Positions 35,218-44,072 of a stretch of 64,000 bases of DNA are shown piece by piece (the stretch's first letter is position 1; the number at the start of each line of letters is the position of its first letter). The translations under genes and the position numbers were made by a program. The notes below the pieces were generated by a model. It searched no databases. It worked only from the letters and a program-made list of their open reading frames with translations, and was not told the DNA's origin. Source of the DNA: Cupriavidus pampae (lineage in GTDB: Bacteria; Pseudomonadota; Gammaproteobacteria; Burkholderiales; Burkholderiaceae); assembly GCF_914271485.1 (NCBI RefSeq), contig NZ_CAJZAG010000010.1, forward strand, positions 248,001 to 312,000, given 5' to 3'.

Positions 35218-35988
35218 ATGACACCCACCAGAACGTCCGCCAGTTACGCCCATGACGCCCAAGATGGCCGCATGCCGAGGCGTGTGTCGCGCCGTACAGT
35301 GCTGCTGGCCGGCGTGGCGCTGGCCGCTGCCGCCGGCCTGACGCGTGCGCAGGCGCCGGCCGGCAAGCTGCGCATTGGCGTGATCGGCTCCGGCCGCATC
35401 GGCGGCACGATCGGCGGGCTGTGGGTCAAAGCGGGTCATCCCGTGATGTTTTCCTCGCGGCATCCGGAGGAACTGAAGTCGCTCGCGGAACGGCTCGGCC
35501 CGCTCGCGCAGACCGGCACGGTGGCGCAGGCGCTGTCGTTCGCCGATGTGCTGCTGCTGGCGGTACCTTACAGCGCGGTGCCGGCCATCGGCGAGCAGAA
35601 CGCGGCCGCGTGGCGCGGCAAGACCGTGCTGGACGCCACCAATGCGATCGCGGCGCGTGACGGTGCGGTAGCGGAAGAGGTGCAGCGCAACGGCATCGGC
35701 GCGACGACGTCGAAGTACCTGCGCGGCGCGAAGATCGTCCGCGCGTTCAATTTCACGGGTGCCACCGAGTTTGCGCGCGAGAGCCATCGCAGCGGGGCGC
35801 CGCTGGCCGTGCCGATCGCTGGGGACGATGCCAAGGCGCTGGAGCAGGCGTCGCAACTGGTGCGCGAGGCGGGGTTCGAACCGGTGGTGGTGGGCGGCCT
35901 CTCCACGGCCGATCGCTTTGCGCCGGGCGGCAAGCTGTTCCGTCAGATGGGGACCGCGGAGGAATTCCGGCGCGCGATGGCGCAGTAA
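35218..35988 (+). CDS. Exported F420/NADP-reductase-like Rossmann protein
   Basis: A 256-residue protein with a GGAGA ribosome site and a Tat-like N-terminus (MPRRVSRRTVLLAGVALAAA, twin Arg near residue 26, cleavage after RAQA). The remainder is a coenzyme-F420-dependent NADP reductase-like fold: KLRIGVIGSGRIGGTIGGLW, PVMFSSRHPEE, VLLLAVPYSAVPAIGE, VRAFNFTGATEF. In actual F420 enzymes the protein is cytosolic; here the signal suggests a folded cofactor-bound protein exported by Tat. The reaction is unknown. Confidence 0.8.
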   Translation: MTPTRTSASYAHDAQDGRMPRRVSRRTVLLAGVALAAAAGLTRAQAPAGKLRIGVIGSGRIGGTIGGLWVKAGHPVMFSSRHPEELKSLAERLGPLAQTGTVAQALSFADVLLLAVPYSAVPAIGEQNAAAWRGKTVLDATNAIAARDGAVAEEVQRNGIGATTSKYLRGAKIVRAFNFTGATEFARESHRSGAPLAVPIAGDDAKALEQASQLVREAGFEPVVVGGLSTADRFAPGGKLFRQMGTAEEFRRAMAQ

Positions 35989-36017
35989 TGGGTGAAGCCG
36001 TAGCGGCCGGGCAAGCC

Positions 36018-36407
36018 TTACAGCGGCCGCCGCTCCATCGCGACCATCGATGGGGAAAAGCCGAGCTGGCCGAAGAATGCCGCTTCCGATGAGCGCGCGG
36101 CCCGCAGTACCCACGTGATATCGGGATCGGCGCCCATGATATGGCGCATCAGCGCGCGGCCGACGCCGCGGCGGCGATGCTGCGGGGCGACCGCGATCAT
36201 CGAGATATAGCCATTTGAGATATCGTCGCAGAGCGCGCGCACAAAGCCGATGACCTCGCCGTCTTCCACTGCAACCGCCACCCGTTGCGAGTTGGCGATC
36301 GATTGCGCGAAGCGTTCGGCATTGCCAACCCGGTGATCCCACCCGTTCGCCGCCAGCAGACGCCTGACAGCTTCGATTTCCTCGGGCAACGGATTCCGGA
36401 TTTCCAT
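36018..36407 (-). CDS. GNAT-family N-acetyltransferase
   Basis: A 129-residue GNAT acetyltransferase with an AGAAGGAG ribosome site. It shows MEIRNPLPEEIEAVRRLLAA, VAVEDGEVIGFVRALCDD, and the acetyl-CoA loop IAVAPQHRRRGVGRALMRHI (RRxGVG). The end AAFFGQLGFSPSM fits the family. The substrate is unknown. The reading frame continues upstream but without a ribosome site. Confidence 0.88.
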   Translation of the reverse strand: MEIRNPLPEEIEAVRRLLAANGWDHRVGNAERFAQSIANSQRVAVAVEDGEVIGFVRALCDDISNGYISMIAVAPQHRRRGVGRALMRHIMGADPDITWVLRAARSSEAAFFGQLGFSPSMVAMERRPL

Positions 36408-36488
36408 CAGCACTCCTTCTGAATGGCGACAGAGTGTAGCGAGCGCTAGCCATCGCGTCAAACTGGCGCGGGAGCGATCTCGCGCGGT

Positions 36489-37979
36489 ATGATGGCTCGC
36501 ATGAACGCTGCCATCTTCTCCTCCGCCCATCCGGCCGATCAGTTGGCCGAGTTCTCCGACGCCGAGAGCGCGCTGGCGCGCATTCGCGAGATCTACGACA
36601 GTTCCGTCGCGGCCGTGCGCGCGCGGTTCGAAGCCTTCGCGCGCGGCGAACCGCTGCCGTCGGCCGCGCACGCGTGTTATCCGTACCTTGGTATCTCGGT
36701 CAATCTCGAGACGATGGTCACGGACAGCCGTCCCGCCTGGGGCACGGTCGCGTACCCGGGCGTCTATGGCACCACGGTCACGCGGCCCGATCTGCTGGCC
36801 GATTACTATCGCGACCAGATCGAACGCCTGATCCGCTATCACCGCGTGCCGGTGGTGGTGGGCCTGTCGCGGCGACCGATCCCGCTGCCGTTCGTGATCG
36901 AAGCCTCGACCACCGATATCAGCTTCACGCAGGCGCGCGAACTCGAAGCGTCGTTTGTCTTGCCCGAGCTGTCGCGCATCGACGATTCGATTGCCAATGG
37001 CACCTACGAACCGGTGGCGGGCGAGGCGTGGCCGCTATCGCTGTTCCCGGGGGAACGCGTCGACCTCGCGCTACAGAGGCTGTACCACTACACAGGCACT
37101 GCGCCGCATCATTTCCAGCGCTTCGTGCTGTTCACCAACTACCAGCGCTACGTCGATGAATTCGTCGCGCTCGGCCGCTCGCTGATGGCCAGCGACGGCG
37201 GCGACGGCTACGTGCGTTTCGTCGAGCCCGGCGATATCACGCAGGAACTCGGCGCGAGCGATCCCGACGAAGCCACGCGTCCGCGCGCGTTGCCGCAGAT
37301 GCCCGCGTACCACCTCGTGCGCGAGGACAAGCTCGGCGTGACGTTGGTGAATATCGGTGTGGGCCCTTCGAACGCGAAGACCATGACCGACCATCTTGCG
37401 GTACTGCGTCCGCACTGCTGGCTGATGATCGGCCATTGCGGCGGCCTGCGCCGCTCGCAGCAGCTCGGCGACTATGTGCTGGCCCACGCGTACGTGCGCG
37501 ACGACCATGTGCTCGACCACGACCTGCCGCCATGGGTACCGGTGCCGCCGATCGCGGAGATCCAGGTGGCGCTGCAGGAGGCGGTGGCGCGCGTGACGGG
37601 GTTATCCGGCAACGAGATGAAGACGCGCATGCGCACCGGCACCGTGGTGTCGACGGACGATCGTAACTGGGAACTCAAGTCGAAGGCGCTCTACGCGCGC
37701 TTCAACCAGTCGCGCGCGATTGCCATCGACATGGAGAGCGCGACGGTTGCGGCCAACGGCTTCCGTCTGCGCGTGCCGTACGGCACGCTGCTGTGCGTCT
37801 CCGACAAGCCGCTGCACGGCGAGTTGAAGCTGCGCGGCATGGCCAACGCGTTCTATCGCCAGCGCGTGAGCCAGCACATGACGATCGGGCTGGAAGCCGT
37901 GCGCATCCTGCGCGAGAGCGGCGTGGAAGCGCTGCATTCGCGCAAGCTGCGCAGCTTCGACGAGCCCGCGTTCCGCTAG
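36489..37979 (+). CDS. amn: AMP nucleosidase
   Basis: A 496-residue AMP nucleosidase, which hydrolyses AMP to adenine and ribose 5-phosphate. Residues 1-180 form the N-terminal regulatory domain (PYLGISVNLETMVTDSRPAW). The catalytic phosphorylase-like domain has LVNIGVGPSNAKTMTDHLAV, WLMIGHCGGLRRSQQLGDYV, and IAIDMESATVAANGFRLRVP, where the MES motif and following segment are the nucleobase and ribose site. Starts at 36489 and 36501 are both possible; neither has a strong ribosome site. Its stop overlaps the convergent ompW gene. Confidence 0.95.
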   Translation: MMARMNAAIFSSAHPADQLAEFSDAESALARIREIYDSSVAAVRARFEAFARGEPLPSAAHACYPYLGISVNLETMVTDSRPAWGTVAYPGVYGTTVTRPDLLADYYRDQIERLIRYHRVPVVVGLSRRPIPLPFVIEASTTDISFTQARELEASFVLPELSRIDDSIANGTYEPVAGEAWPLSLFPGERVDLALQRLYHYTGTAPHHFQRFVLFTNYQRYVDEFVALGRSLMASDGGDGYVRFVEPGDITQELGASDPDEATRPRALPQMPAYHLVREDKLGVTLVNIGVGPSNAKTMTDHLAVLRPHCWLMIGHCGGLRRSQQLGDYVLAHAYVRDDHVLDHDLPPWVPVPPIAEIQVALQEAVARVTGLSGNEMKTRMRTGTVVSTDDRNWELKSKALYARFNQSRAIAIDMESATVAANGFRLRVPYGTLLCVSDKPLHGELKLRGMANAFYRQRVSQHMTIGLEAVRILRESGVEALHSRKLRSFDEPAFR

Positions 37980-38647
37980 AACCGGTAGCCCACGCCCGCG
38001 CTGAACAGCCACGGATTGAGCTGCACGGCGGACACCTTCGTGCCGCCCGCATAGACGTTGCTCGAGATCCACGACTTCTTGGCATCGAGGTTCAGGAACC
38101 AGTTCTTTGTGAGCTTGTAGTCCATGCCGATCTGCAGCACCGGACCCACGCTCCAGCGATCGAGCGTCAGCGAATTGTTGGCAAGATTGGCGCCGTAGAT
38201 GCGCGTCACGTTCACGCCGGCCCCCACATATGGCCGGAACGTGCCCTCGGGCAGGAAGTGATACTGCAGCGTGAGCGCCGGTGGCAGATGCCGGAACGTG
38301 CCGATCTTGTTGCCGTCCAGACTCACGTCCTGGCTTTGCGGCACCGTGGCCATCAACTCCACCGCGATATGCGGCACGATGAAGTAGGTCACGTCGATCT
38401 CGGGAATCCACTTGTTGTTGACGCCGATCCGATCGGCTGCGCCCACGCCGCCGATTGGATCGGACTTGTCCGCCATGTTGAGATACGTCGCGCGCAGCCG
38501 CACCAGCCAGTTGCCCTGCGTGGCGTCATCGGCCGCGTTGGCGCCCAGAGGCAGCGCGCCAATCAGGGCGGCAACGAGTGAAAAGGCAATGCGGGAAGGA
38601 CGGCGAGAATTAACGCGAGAAGAAAAACCCTGAAGAGAGATGGTCAT
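37976..38647 (-). CDS. ompW: OmpW-family outer-membrane protein
   Basis: A 223-residue small beta-barrel. Signal peptide to about residue 38 (GANA/ADD), then GNWLVRLRATYLNMADKSDP, PEIDVTYFIVPHIAVELMAT, HLPPALTLQYHFLPEGTFRP YVGAG and a C-terminal GVGYRF. These are hallmarks of OmpW, an eight-stranded channel for small hydrophobic compounds. It is monocistronic, convergent with amn. Confidence 0.92.
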   Translation of the reverse strand: MTISLQGFSSRVNSRRPSRIAFSLVAALIGALPLGANAADDATQGNWLVRLRATYLNMADKSDPIGGVGAADRIGVNNKWIPEIDVTYFIVPHIAVELMATVPQSQDVSLDGNKIGTFRHLPPALTLQYHFLPEGTFRPYVGAGVNVTRIYGANLANNSLTLDRWSVGPVLQIGMDYKLTKNWFLNLDAKKSWISSNVYAGGTKVSAVQLNPWLFSAGVGYRF

Positions 38648-38863
38648 TTTGGTCTTCGCTTTTTATCGTAAAACAGCGAGACCAGTGTGGCGCGATCGGC
38701 ATTCGCCGATATTGACCCAACTCAACTGCGTGTGATGTCGTGGTAATTCCGCTTCTATTCACATGCGGAATTATTCGTGGCGCGGCCACGTGGCGGCCGG
38801 TACGCTGTGTCCACGTGGTCTTGTACCGCGCATGTCGTGGGCGTCCGCAAGGGCGTCTTTCGC

Positions 38864-38891
38864 GGTGTGCCCCATGGGGGTGGGGCACACC
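38864..38891. terminator. Hairpin downstream of leuA
   Basis: A perfect 11-base-pair stem (38864-38874 and 38881-38891) with loop TGGGGG lies 18 bases beyond the leuA stop. The T-run (CGTTTTT) is on the plus-strand side only, so as a leuA terminator it lacks the usual tail; it may stabilise the leuA 3' end or stop rightward readthrough. Confidence 0.55.
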
Positions 38892-38908
38892 CGTTTTTCT
38901 GACACAAC

Positions 38909-40612
38909 CTACGCGGCCTTCGCCTCGGCAGATTCGGTGATCTCGGACGCCGTCGTCGCCAGATGGCGATTGACGCCCGATATCACCGCGCGCAGCGAAG
39001 CCGTAACGATGCTCGCATCGACGCCCGCACCGAACCCGGTCGGCGACGTCCCGACGCGGACTTCCACATAGCAGGCCGCCTTGGCATCGGCACCGGCCGA
39101 CAGCGCATGCTCGTGATAGTCCATCACGCGCACTGGCACATCGAGTTCTCGCACGAACGCATCGACCACCGCATCGATCGGACCATTGCCGGCGCCGCGC
39201 ACGCGTACCGTCTCTCCATCGCGCACCAGCTCGATATCGATCTCCACCGCGCCGTCCGCGGCCGAGGTCATCTGGTGCGTCACGTAACGCAGCGGGGCCT
39301 CGCGATCGAGGTATTCGCGGCGGAACAGCGCATAGAGATCCTCGGCACTTGCCTCGAGACCGGTCTCGTCGGTCATCGCCTGTACTGCGCGGCTGAATTC
39401 GATCTGGAGGCGGCGCGGCATGTAGATGCCATGCACCTGTTCGAGCAGATAGGCCATGCCACCCTTGCCCGACTGGCTGTTGACGCGGATCACCGCATCG
39501 TAGCTGCGGCCGAGGTCCGCCGGGTCGATCGGCAGGTACGGCACCTCCCAGATGGCATCGGGCCGCTGCTGCGCGAAGCCCTTGCGGATCGCGTCCTGGT
39601 GCGAACCCGAGAAGGCCGTGAACACGAGATCGCCAACGTACGGATGACGCGGATGCACGGGCAGCTGATTGCAGTGCTCGACGCACTGGCGCACCTCATC
39701 GATATCCGAGAAATCGAGGCCCGGTGCCACGCCTTGCGTATAGAGGTTCAGCGCGAGCGTGACCAGGTCCACGTTGCCGGTGCGCTCGCCGTTGCCGAAC
39801 AGGCAGCCCTCGACGCGATCGGCGCCCGCCATCACGGCCAGCTCGGCCGCGGCCACGGCGGTGCCGCGATCGTTGTGCGGGTGCACTGACAGTACGATAT
39901 GTTCGCGCCGCGCGAGATGGCGGCTCATCCATTCGATCTGGTCGGCGAATACGTTGGGCGTGCTGCATTCCACCGTGGTCGGCAGATTCAGAATCATCTT
40001 GCGGCCTGGGCCCGCACCCCACGTCTCGGCCACCGCGTCGGACACCTCGAGCGCAAAGTCGAGTTCGGCCTGGCTGAAGGTCTCCGGCGAATACTCGTAA
40101 CCCCAGTGCGTGCCGGGCTGCGCGTCGGTCAGCTCGCGAATCAGCCGCGTGCCGGTGACCGCCACCTCGCGAATTTCTTCGCGCGACGCGTTGAACACGA
40201 TGCGGCGCCATGCGGGCGCGATCGGGTTGTACAGGTGCACCGTGGCGCGGTGGGCATCGCGCACCGACTCCACGGTACGGCGAATCAGGTCTTCGCGCGA
40301 TTGCGTCAGCACGATGATCGTCACGTCATCGGGAATGCGTTTCTGCTCGATCAGCATCCGCACGAAGTCGAAGTCGGTCTGCGAGGCCGACGGAAAGCCC
40401 ACCTCGATCTCCTTGAGCCCGATCTTCACGAGCTGCTCGAAGAAGCGCAGCTTGCGCTCGGCGCTCATGGGCTCGATCAGGGCCTGGTTGCCGTCGCGCA
40501 GATCGGTGCTCATCCAGAGCGGCGCACGCGTGATCTGGCGCGAAGGCCAGGTGCGGTCAGGCAAATCTACGGCGGTGGCGGGGCGGTACTTGACGGCGGG
40601 ATTGGACAGCAT
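38909..40612 (-). CDS. leuA: 2-isopropylmalate synthase
   Basis: A 567-residue enzyme catalysing the first step of leucine synthesis from 2-ketoisovalerate and acetyl-CoA. The catalytic TIM barrel has [20 protein letters not shown] (RDGNQ), [18 protein letters not shown] and the metal ligands in [22 protein letters not shown]-terminal regulatory domain (about 440-555) ends [16 protein letters not shown]. Length and the RDGNQ form fit the long LeuA type 2. An AGGAAGGA ribosome site precedes ATG 40612. A Leu-codon-rich leader frame lies upstream. Confidence 0.96.
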   Translation of the reverse strand: MLSNPAVKYRPATAVDLPDRTWPSRQITRAPLWMSTDLRDGNQALIEPMSAERKLRFFEQLVKIGLKEIEVGFPSASQTDFDFVRMLIEQKRIPDDVTIIVLTQSREDLIRRTVESVRDAHRATVHLYNPIAPAWRRIVFNASREEIREVAVTGTRLIRELTDAQPGTHWGYEYSPETFSQAELDFALEVSDAVAETWGAGPGRKMILNLPTTVECSTPNVFADQIEWMSRHLARREHIVLSVHPHNDRGTAVAAAELAVMAGADRVEGCLFGNGERTGNVDLVTLALNLYTQGVAPGLDFSDIDEVRQCVEHCNQLPVHPRHPYVGDLVFTAFSGSHQDAIRKGFAQQRPDAIWEVPYLPIDPADLGRSYDAVIRVNSQSGKGGMAYLLEQVHGIYMPRRLQIEFSRAVQAMTDETGLEASAEDLYALFRREYLDREAPLRYVTHQMTSAADGAVEIDIELVRDGETVRVRGAGNGPIDAVVDAFVRELDVPVRVMDYHEHALSAGADAKAACYVEVRVGTSPTGFGAGVDASIVTASLRAVISGVNRHLATTASEITESAEAKAA

Positions 40613-41173
40613 GAGTTTTCCTTCCTCGCGGAAGCTCCATGACGGAAACGGGATATCGGGGATGACGGGTACAGCGGATAACGCAAACGCGTGGCGACAG
40701 GTTGCCGAACTGCCACAGGCACTAGGCCCGGCAACCGATCACTAGGGTTAGCGATAGCGCGAGAAGGAGGGGGAATGCCGCACCGCCGCATGACGGCTCA
40801 CCAGACGCGCGCGCGTTCGCCACGATGCGTGGAGCATCGGCGAAATCTGCAGCGGCGGCGTGCTTGCGGTTCATCTGGGGGGCATGGATCGAGCGAATGG
40901 AGGAGCGTAGTCCAAAACTGCCGGATGCGTCAACCGGGTCGGTGCGGCACCCCACGCCACCTCACGCAGGCGGATCGGGCAAATGGATGAGCGCGCGCGA
41001 CAGACGACGGGCTTACGCCCGTTGTGTGGCATAGCGCTCAGTCCTCTGACTGGTACTGCCACGCGCGCATCGCGCATAGGCTGGTAACGGCAGGACGGTA
41101 TGGGAAACGGAAGGGGTAACTAAAAAGCGGGCGGGGCGCGACAGCGCTGCTCCCGAGACCGAGGGGACGCATC
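40613..41173. other. Divergent intergenic region between leuA and an Ig-like lipoprotein gene
   Basis: These 561 bases contain promoters in both directions. Next to leuA lies a candidate Leu-rich leader frame, described separately, and a small CTTCC/GGAAG hairpin that overlaps the leuA ribosome site at about 40614-40635. I see no other gene. Confidence 0.5.
40722..40823 (-). promoter_or_regulatory. Candidate leucine leader peptide of leuA
   Basis: A short frame starting GTG at 40823 would end at TAG 40722, 109 bases before leuA. Its end reads [17 protein letters not shown]: six leucines in nine codons, three of them the rare CTA, which is scarce in this GC-rich DNA. This is the pattern of transcription-attenuation leader peptides. 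There is no clear ribosome site, and the following sequence lacks an obvious terminator, so this remains a candidate. Confidence 0.35.
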
Positions 41174-42571
41174 ATGAGAACACAGACATGGACAACCTGG
41201 CTGCTGGCCATCACCACCGCGCTGATGCTCGCGGCCTGTGGTGGAGGCGGCGGCGGTAGCTCGGGAGCAGGCACCCCGACGACGAGCGGCACGGGCGGCG
41301 GCGGAGGGAGTGGCGGTAGCGGCGACGGTAGCGGTGGCAGCGCGGCGTCGAAAACTTACGTCATGCAGCTGGGGCTCACTGCCGGGCAGGTCGCCGTCGG
41401 CGGCACGCTGCCGATCACCGCGACCGTGGTCGATGGCAATGGCAACGACGTCACCATCTCCACGCAGTTCACCTGGTCGTCCTCGGATAGCGGGATTGCC
41501 ACGGTCTCCAATGCGAGCGTCCCCGGCAGCGCCAACGTGCGCGGCACCGGTATCGGCGTGGCCACCATCAGCGTGGTCGCAACTGTGACTGCAGCCGATG
41601 GCGCGGTGACGCAACTGCCGCTGCAATCCGCGAGCGTGACGGTTCTCGCCGCCGGCGCCACCACCTACAACCTCGCGCTGCCGTATCCGGCGCTGTCGAT
41701 GACGCATGGCCAGATGCTACCGGTCACCGCGTCGCTGATCGACAGCCACGGTGCCGACCGCTCGGCCGCGGGTACGGGCTGGACGTGGAACAGCAACGGT
41801 GCCGCGGTGCAGATCACCAGCGTCGGCAATGTCGGCACGCTGAGCGCGTTCAACACGGCCAGTACGGTTGCGCAGGCACTCGTCAGCGTATCCGTGACGG
41901 CGCCGAACGGCGGCGCGCTGTCGGGCATGTTCCCGGTTTCGGTCGTCGCTGCCGGTGTGGCGAGCTATCGGCTGGTGCTGTCGCAGGGTGGCGCGCAGAT
42001 CAACGCGATCTCTGTGCTCAACGGACGGCCGCAATCGTTCGCGTCGCGCGTGATCCGCAACGACGAGACCGATACCACGAGCGCGTTCGATGGACTGTGG
42101 ACCTTCACCACGACGTCGCCGACGCTGGCGGTGCAGCCCAATGCCAGCACGCGCATCACGACCATCGGCACCAGCCTGCCGAACGGCGCGGATGCGTACC
42201 AGAGCGTGCTATCGGTCAGCGCGGGCAGTCTTACGCTGACGCCGCGGCCGCGCGCGAGCCTGTTCGTCACCGAGCAGCCAACCTGGGCGCTGATCTATAA
42301 CGGCCCGCAGCCGCTGACGCTGGTCAACCCGATTCCGGCGACGGTGGCGGTGCAGGTGGTCCATCGCGGCATCGACGAAGGCATCATGCAATGCGCGGGA
42401 TGGAGCTGGACCGCGGGCACGGGCAACATCGTGCTGCTGCCGGTGTTGTTCGCGCCCAACGCGATTCAGATCCAGCCAAGCGCGCCGGGACCATTCTCGG
42501 TCACGGTAACGTGCACGGCCGGCGCGGAGGCGGTACCGCTGTCGATGACGATCGCCGGTACTGTGATGTAA
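41174..42571 (+). CDS. Ig-like (BIG2-type) lipoprotein
   Basis: A 465-residue lipoprotein: MRTQTWTTWLLAITTALMLA followed by ACGGGGGGSS, then a Gly/Ser/Thr linker. The mature protein has bacterial Ig-like repeats; the first is YVMQLGLTAGQVAVGGTLPI, with WSSSDSGIATVSN, the classic BIG2 signature. A second and third beta-rich module follow (SYRLVLSQGG, LTLTPRPRASLFV). It stands 87 bases before a two-partner-secretion-type gene on the same strand. Role unknown; surface location is likely. Confidence 0.78.
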   Translation: MRTQTWTTWLLAITTALMLAACGGGGGGSSGAGTPTTSGTGGGGGSGGSGDGSGGSAASKTYVMQLGLTAGQVAVGGTLPITATVVDGNGNDVTISTQFTWSSSDSGIATVSNASVPGSANVRGTGIGVATISVVATVTAADGAVTQLPLQSASVTVLAAGATTYNLALPYPALSMTHGQMLPVTASLIDSHGADRSAAGTGWTWNSNGAAVQITSVGNVGTLSAFNTASTVAQALVSVSVTAPNGGALSGMFPVSVVAAGVASYRLVLSQGGAQINAISVLNGRPQSFASRVIRNDETDTTSAFDGLWTFTTTSPTLAVQPNASTRITTIGTSLPNGADAYQSVLSVSAGSLTLTPRPRASLFVTEQPTWALIYNGPQPLTLVNPIPATVAVQVVHRGIDEGIMQCAGWSWTAGTGNIVLLPVLFAPNAIQIQPSAPGPFSVTVTCTAGAEAVPLSMTIAGTVM

Positions 42572-42658
42572 CGGGTCGTCAGCAGTTTCGGCGTTCGGCT
42601 ACAGCCGGGACGAGGCATCCATGAGACCGTAGGGTTCCTGACCCAACGGAGCAGTGAG

Positions 42659-43969
42659 ATGCCTCGATCCTTTTCAGTTCGCAGATTCTCCTTTCGTATG
42701 GCGGTCCCCGGTCGCATCGCGGCACGGTCGATCCCGCTCGCCGGTCTGCTTGGCCTGACTGCGGCGACTGCACACGCCGTGTCGCCGGCCGACCGCAACA
42801 CCGGCGTGCGCCACGCGGGAAACGGCGTGACGATCGTCGATATCGCCACGCCCAATACCGCGGGGGTTTCGCACAATCGCCATCATGCCTACGACGTGGC
42901 CGCCTCCGGGCTCGTGCTCAACAACGCCGCGCCGGGCCAGGCGCACCAGCCGTCCGTGCTGGCCGGCGCGCTGCAGGCCAATGCGCGACTGCATCGCCCG
43001 GCGGACGTCATCCTCAACGAAGTCGTCTCCACGAACCGCAGCCTGCTGGCGGGACCGACCGAAGTGTATGGCGGGCGTGCCGACGTCGTCGTGGCCAATC
43101 CGAATGGCATCACGTGCGCCGGTTGTGAGTTCCTGAACACCGAACGCGTCACGTTGACCACCGGTGCGCCCCAGTTCGACGCGGTGGGGGCGCTGGTGGG
43201 ACTCGATGTGACACGGGGCGACGTTGCGTTCGAGCGGAGCCCGACGGGCACGGGCATGATGCGAGGGCCGACCACGCTCGATGTGGTCGCGCGTGTCATC
43301 ACGGTAGACAGCACGGTGCAGGCGCGTGACCTGAGCCTGCTCGCCGGCACCAATCGCTACGATTATCGCGCGCGTCAGCTGGTCGGTACGACCAGCCCGA
43401 CGGACGGGCACGCGCAACCATTTGCGATCGATAGCACCTCACTCGGCGGCATGTACGGCGAACGGATCCGGCTGGTCGCCACGGAGCAGGGCACCGGTGT
43501 ACGCACGCGTGGCGCCGTGGGTGGCTGGCATACCGAGGTGACGGTGCAATCGAAAGGCGAATACGTGCAGCAGGGGCTGCTGTGGGGCGCGAATCTCGCA
43601 TTGTCCAGCGACGGACATATGAAGCTGGAGAGTCTGATCAGGGCGGGCAACACATTGCGCGTCAGGGCAAAGGGTATCTTCATTGGCGGGCAAGCCTCGG
43701 TGTGGGCCGGCAACATTGACTTTGCGGCGGAAGGGCGTCAGCCAGGGGTTATGCCGCTGCTTGGCGATGGCAAGCTCCTGAACCTGGGAGACGTCGTCTC
43801 GGCCACGCGGATTCAGGTCGCGGCGGACCTTGGGGTGTATAGCCCCGGCAGGTTGTTTGGCTTTGGCGATGTCCGCGTCCAGGCGCCCTGGGTAATGGGC
43901 GATCGCAGCAGGATGGGCATGCTGTACGTGAACGGATCGCTCACGGAGCGATCTGGAGGAATCCGATGA
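42659..43969 (+). CDS. Short TPS-domain (FHA N-terminal) exoprotein 1
   Basis: A 436-residue exported protein with the two-partner-secretion domain that normally starts filamentous haemagglutinins. Signal sequence to about residue 40; then GVTIVDIATPNTAGVSHNRH, GLVLNNA, and the hallmark NPNGITCAGCEFLN (147-160), with ERVTLTTGAP. After the TPS domain there is only a short beta-helical extension (residues 250-436) and the gene stops normally, so this is far shorter than typical TpsA exoproteins. No TpsB (FhaC-like) gene is in the window. The next gene encodes a related protein. Confidence 0.85.
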   Translation: MPRSFSVRRFSFRMAVPGRIAARSIPLAGLLGLTAATAHAVSPADRNTGVRHAGNGVTIVDIATPNTAGVSHNRHHAYDVAASGLVLNNAAPGQAHQPSVLAGALQANARLHRPADVILNEVVSTNRSLLAGPTEVYGGRADVVVANPNGITCAGCEFLNTERVTLTTGAPQFDAVGALVGLDVTRGDVAFERSPTGTGMMRGPTTLDVVARVITVDSTVQARDLSLLAGTNRYDYRARQLVGTTSPTDGHAQPFAIDSTSLGGMYGERIRLVATEQGTGVRTRGAVGGWHTEVTVQSKGEYVQQGLLWGANLALSSDGHMKLESLIRAGNTLRVRAKGIFIGGQASVWAGNIDFAAEGRQPGVMPLLGDGKLLNLGDVVSATRIQVAADLGVYSPGRLFGFGDVRVQAPWVMGDRSRMGMLYVNGSLTERSGGIR

Positions 43970-44025
43970 TTGCATTTCAGTAATCGGTGACAGCGCCGCA
44001 GTCATCCGGGTGCCACATTGATTGA

Positions 44026-44049
44026 GGAGCGTCCCGCTTTGGACGCTCC
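44026..44049 (+). other. 9-base-pair hairpin between the two TPS genes
   Basis: GGAGCGTCC and GGACGCTCC form a perfect stem with a six-base loop (CGCTTT) 24 bases before the second TPS gene. There is no T-run after it, so it looks more like a leader hairpin than a terminator. Confidence 0.5.
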
Positions 44050-44072
44050 GCCAATCAACCGGAGATGCAAGC

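Noticed and set aside
38864-38891. Clear rho-independent terminator for leuA
   Set aside because: The T-run is on the wrong strand for leuA; kept only as a hairpin with moderate confidence.
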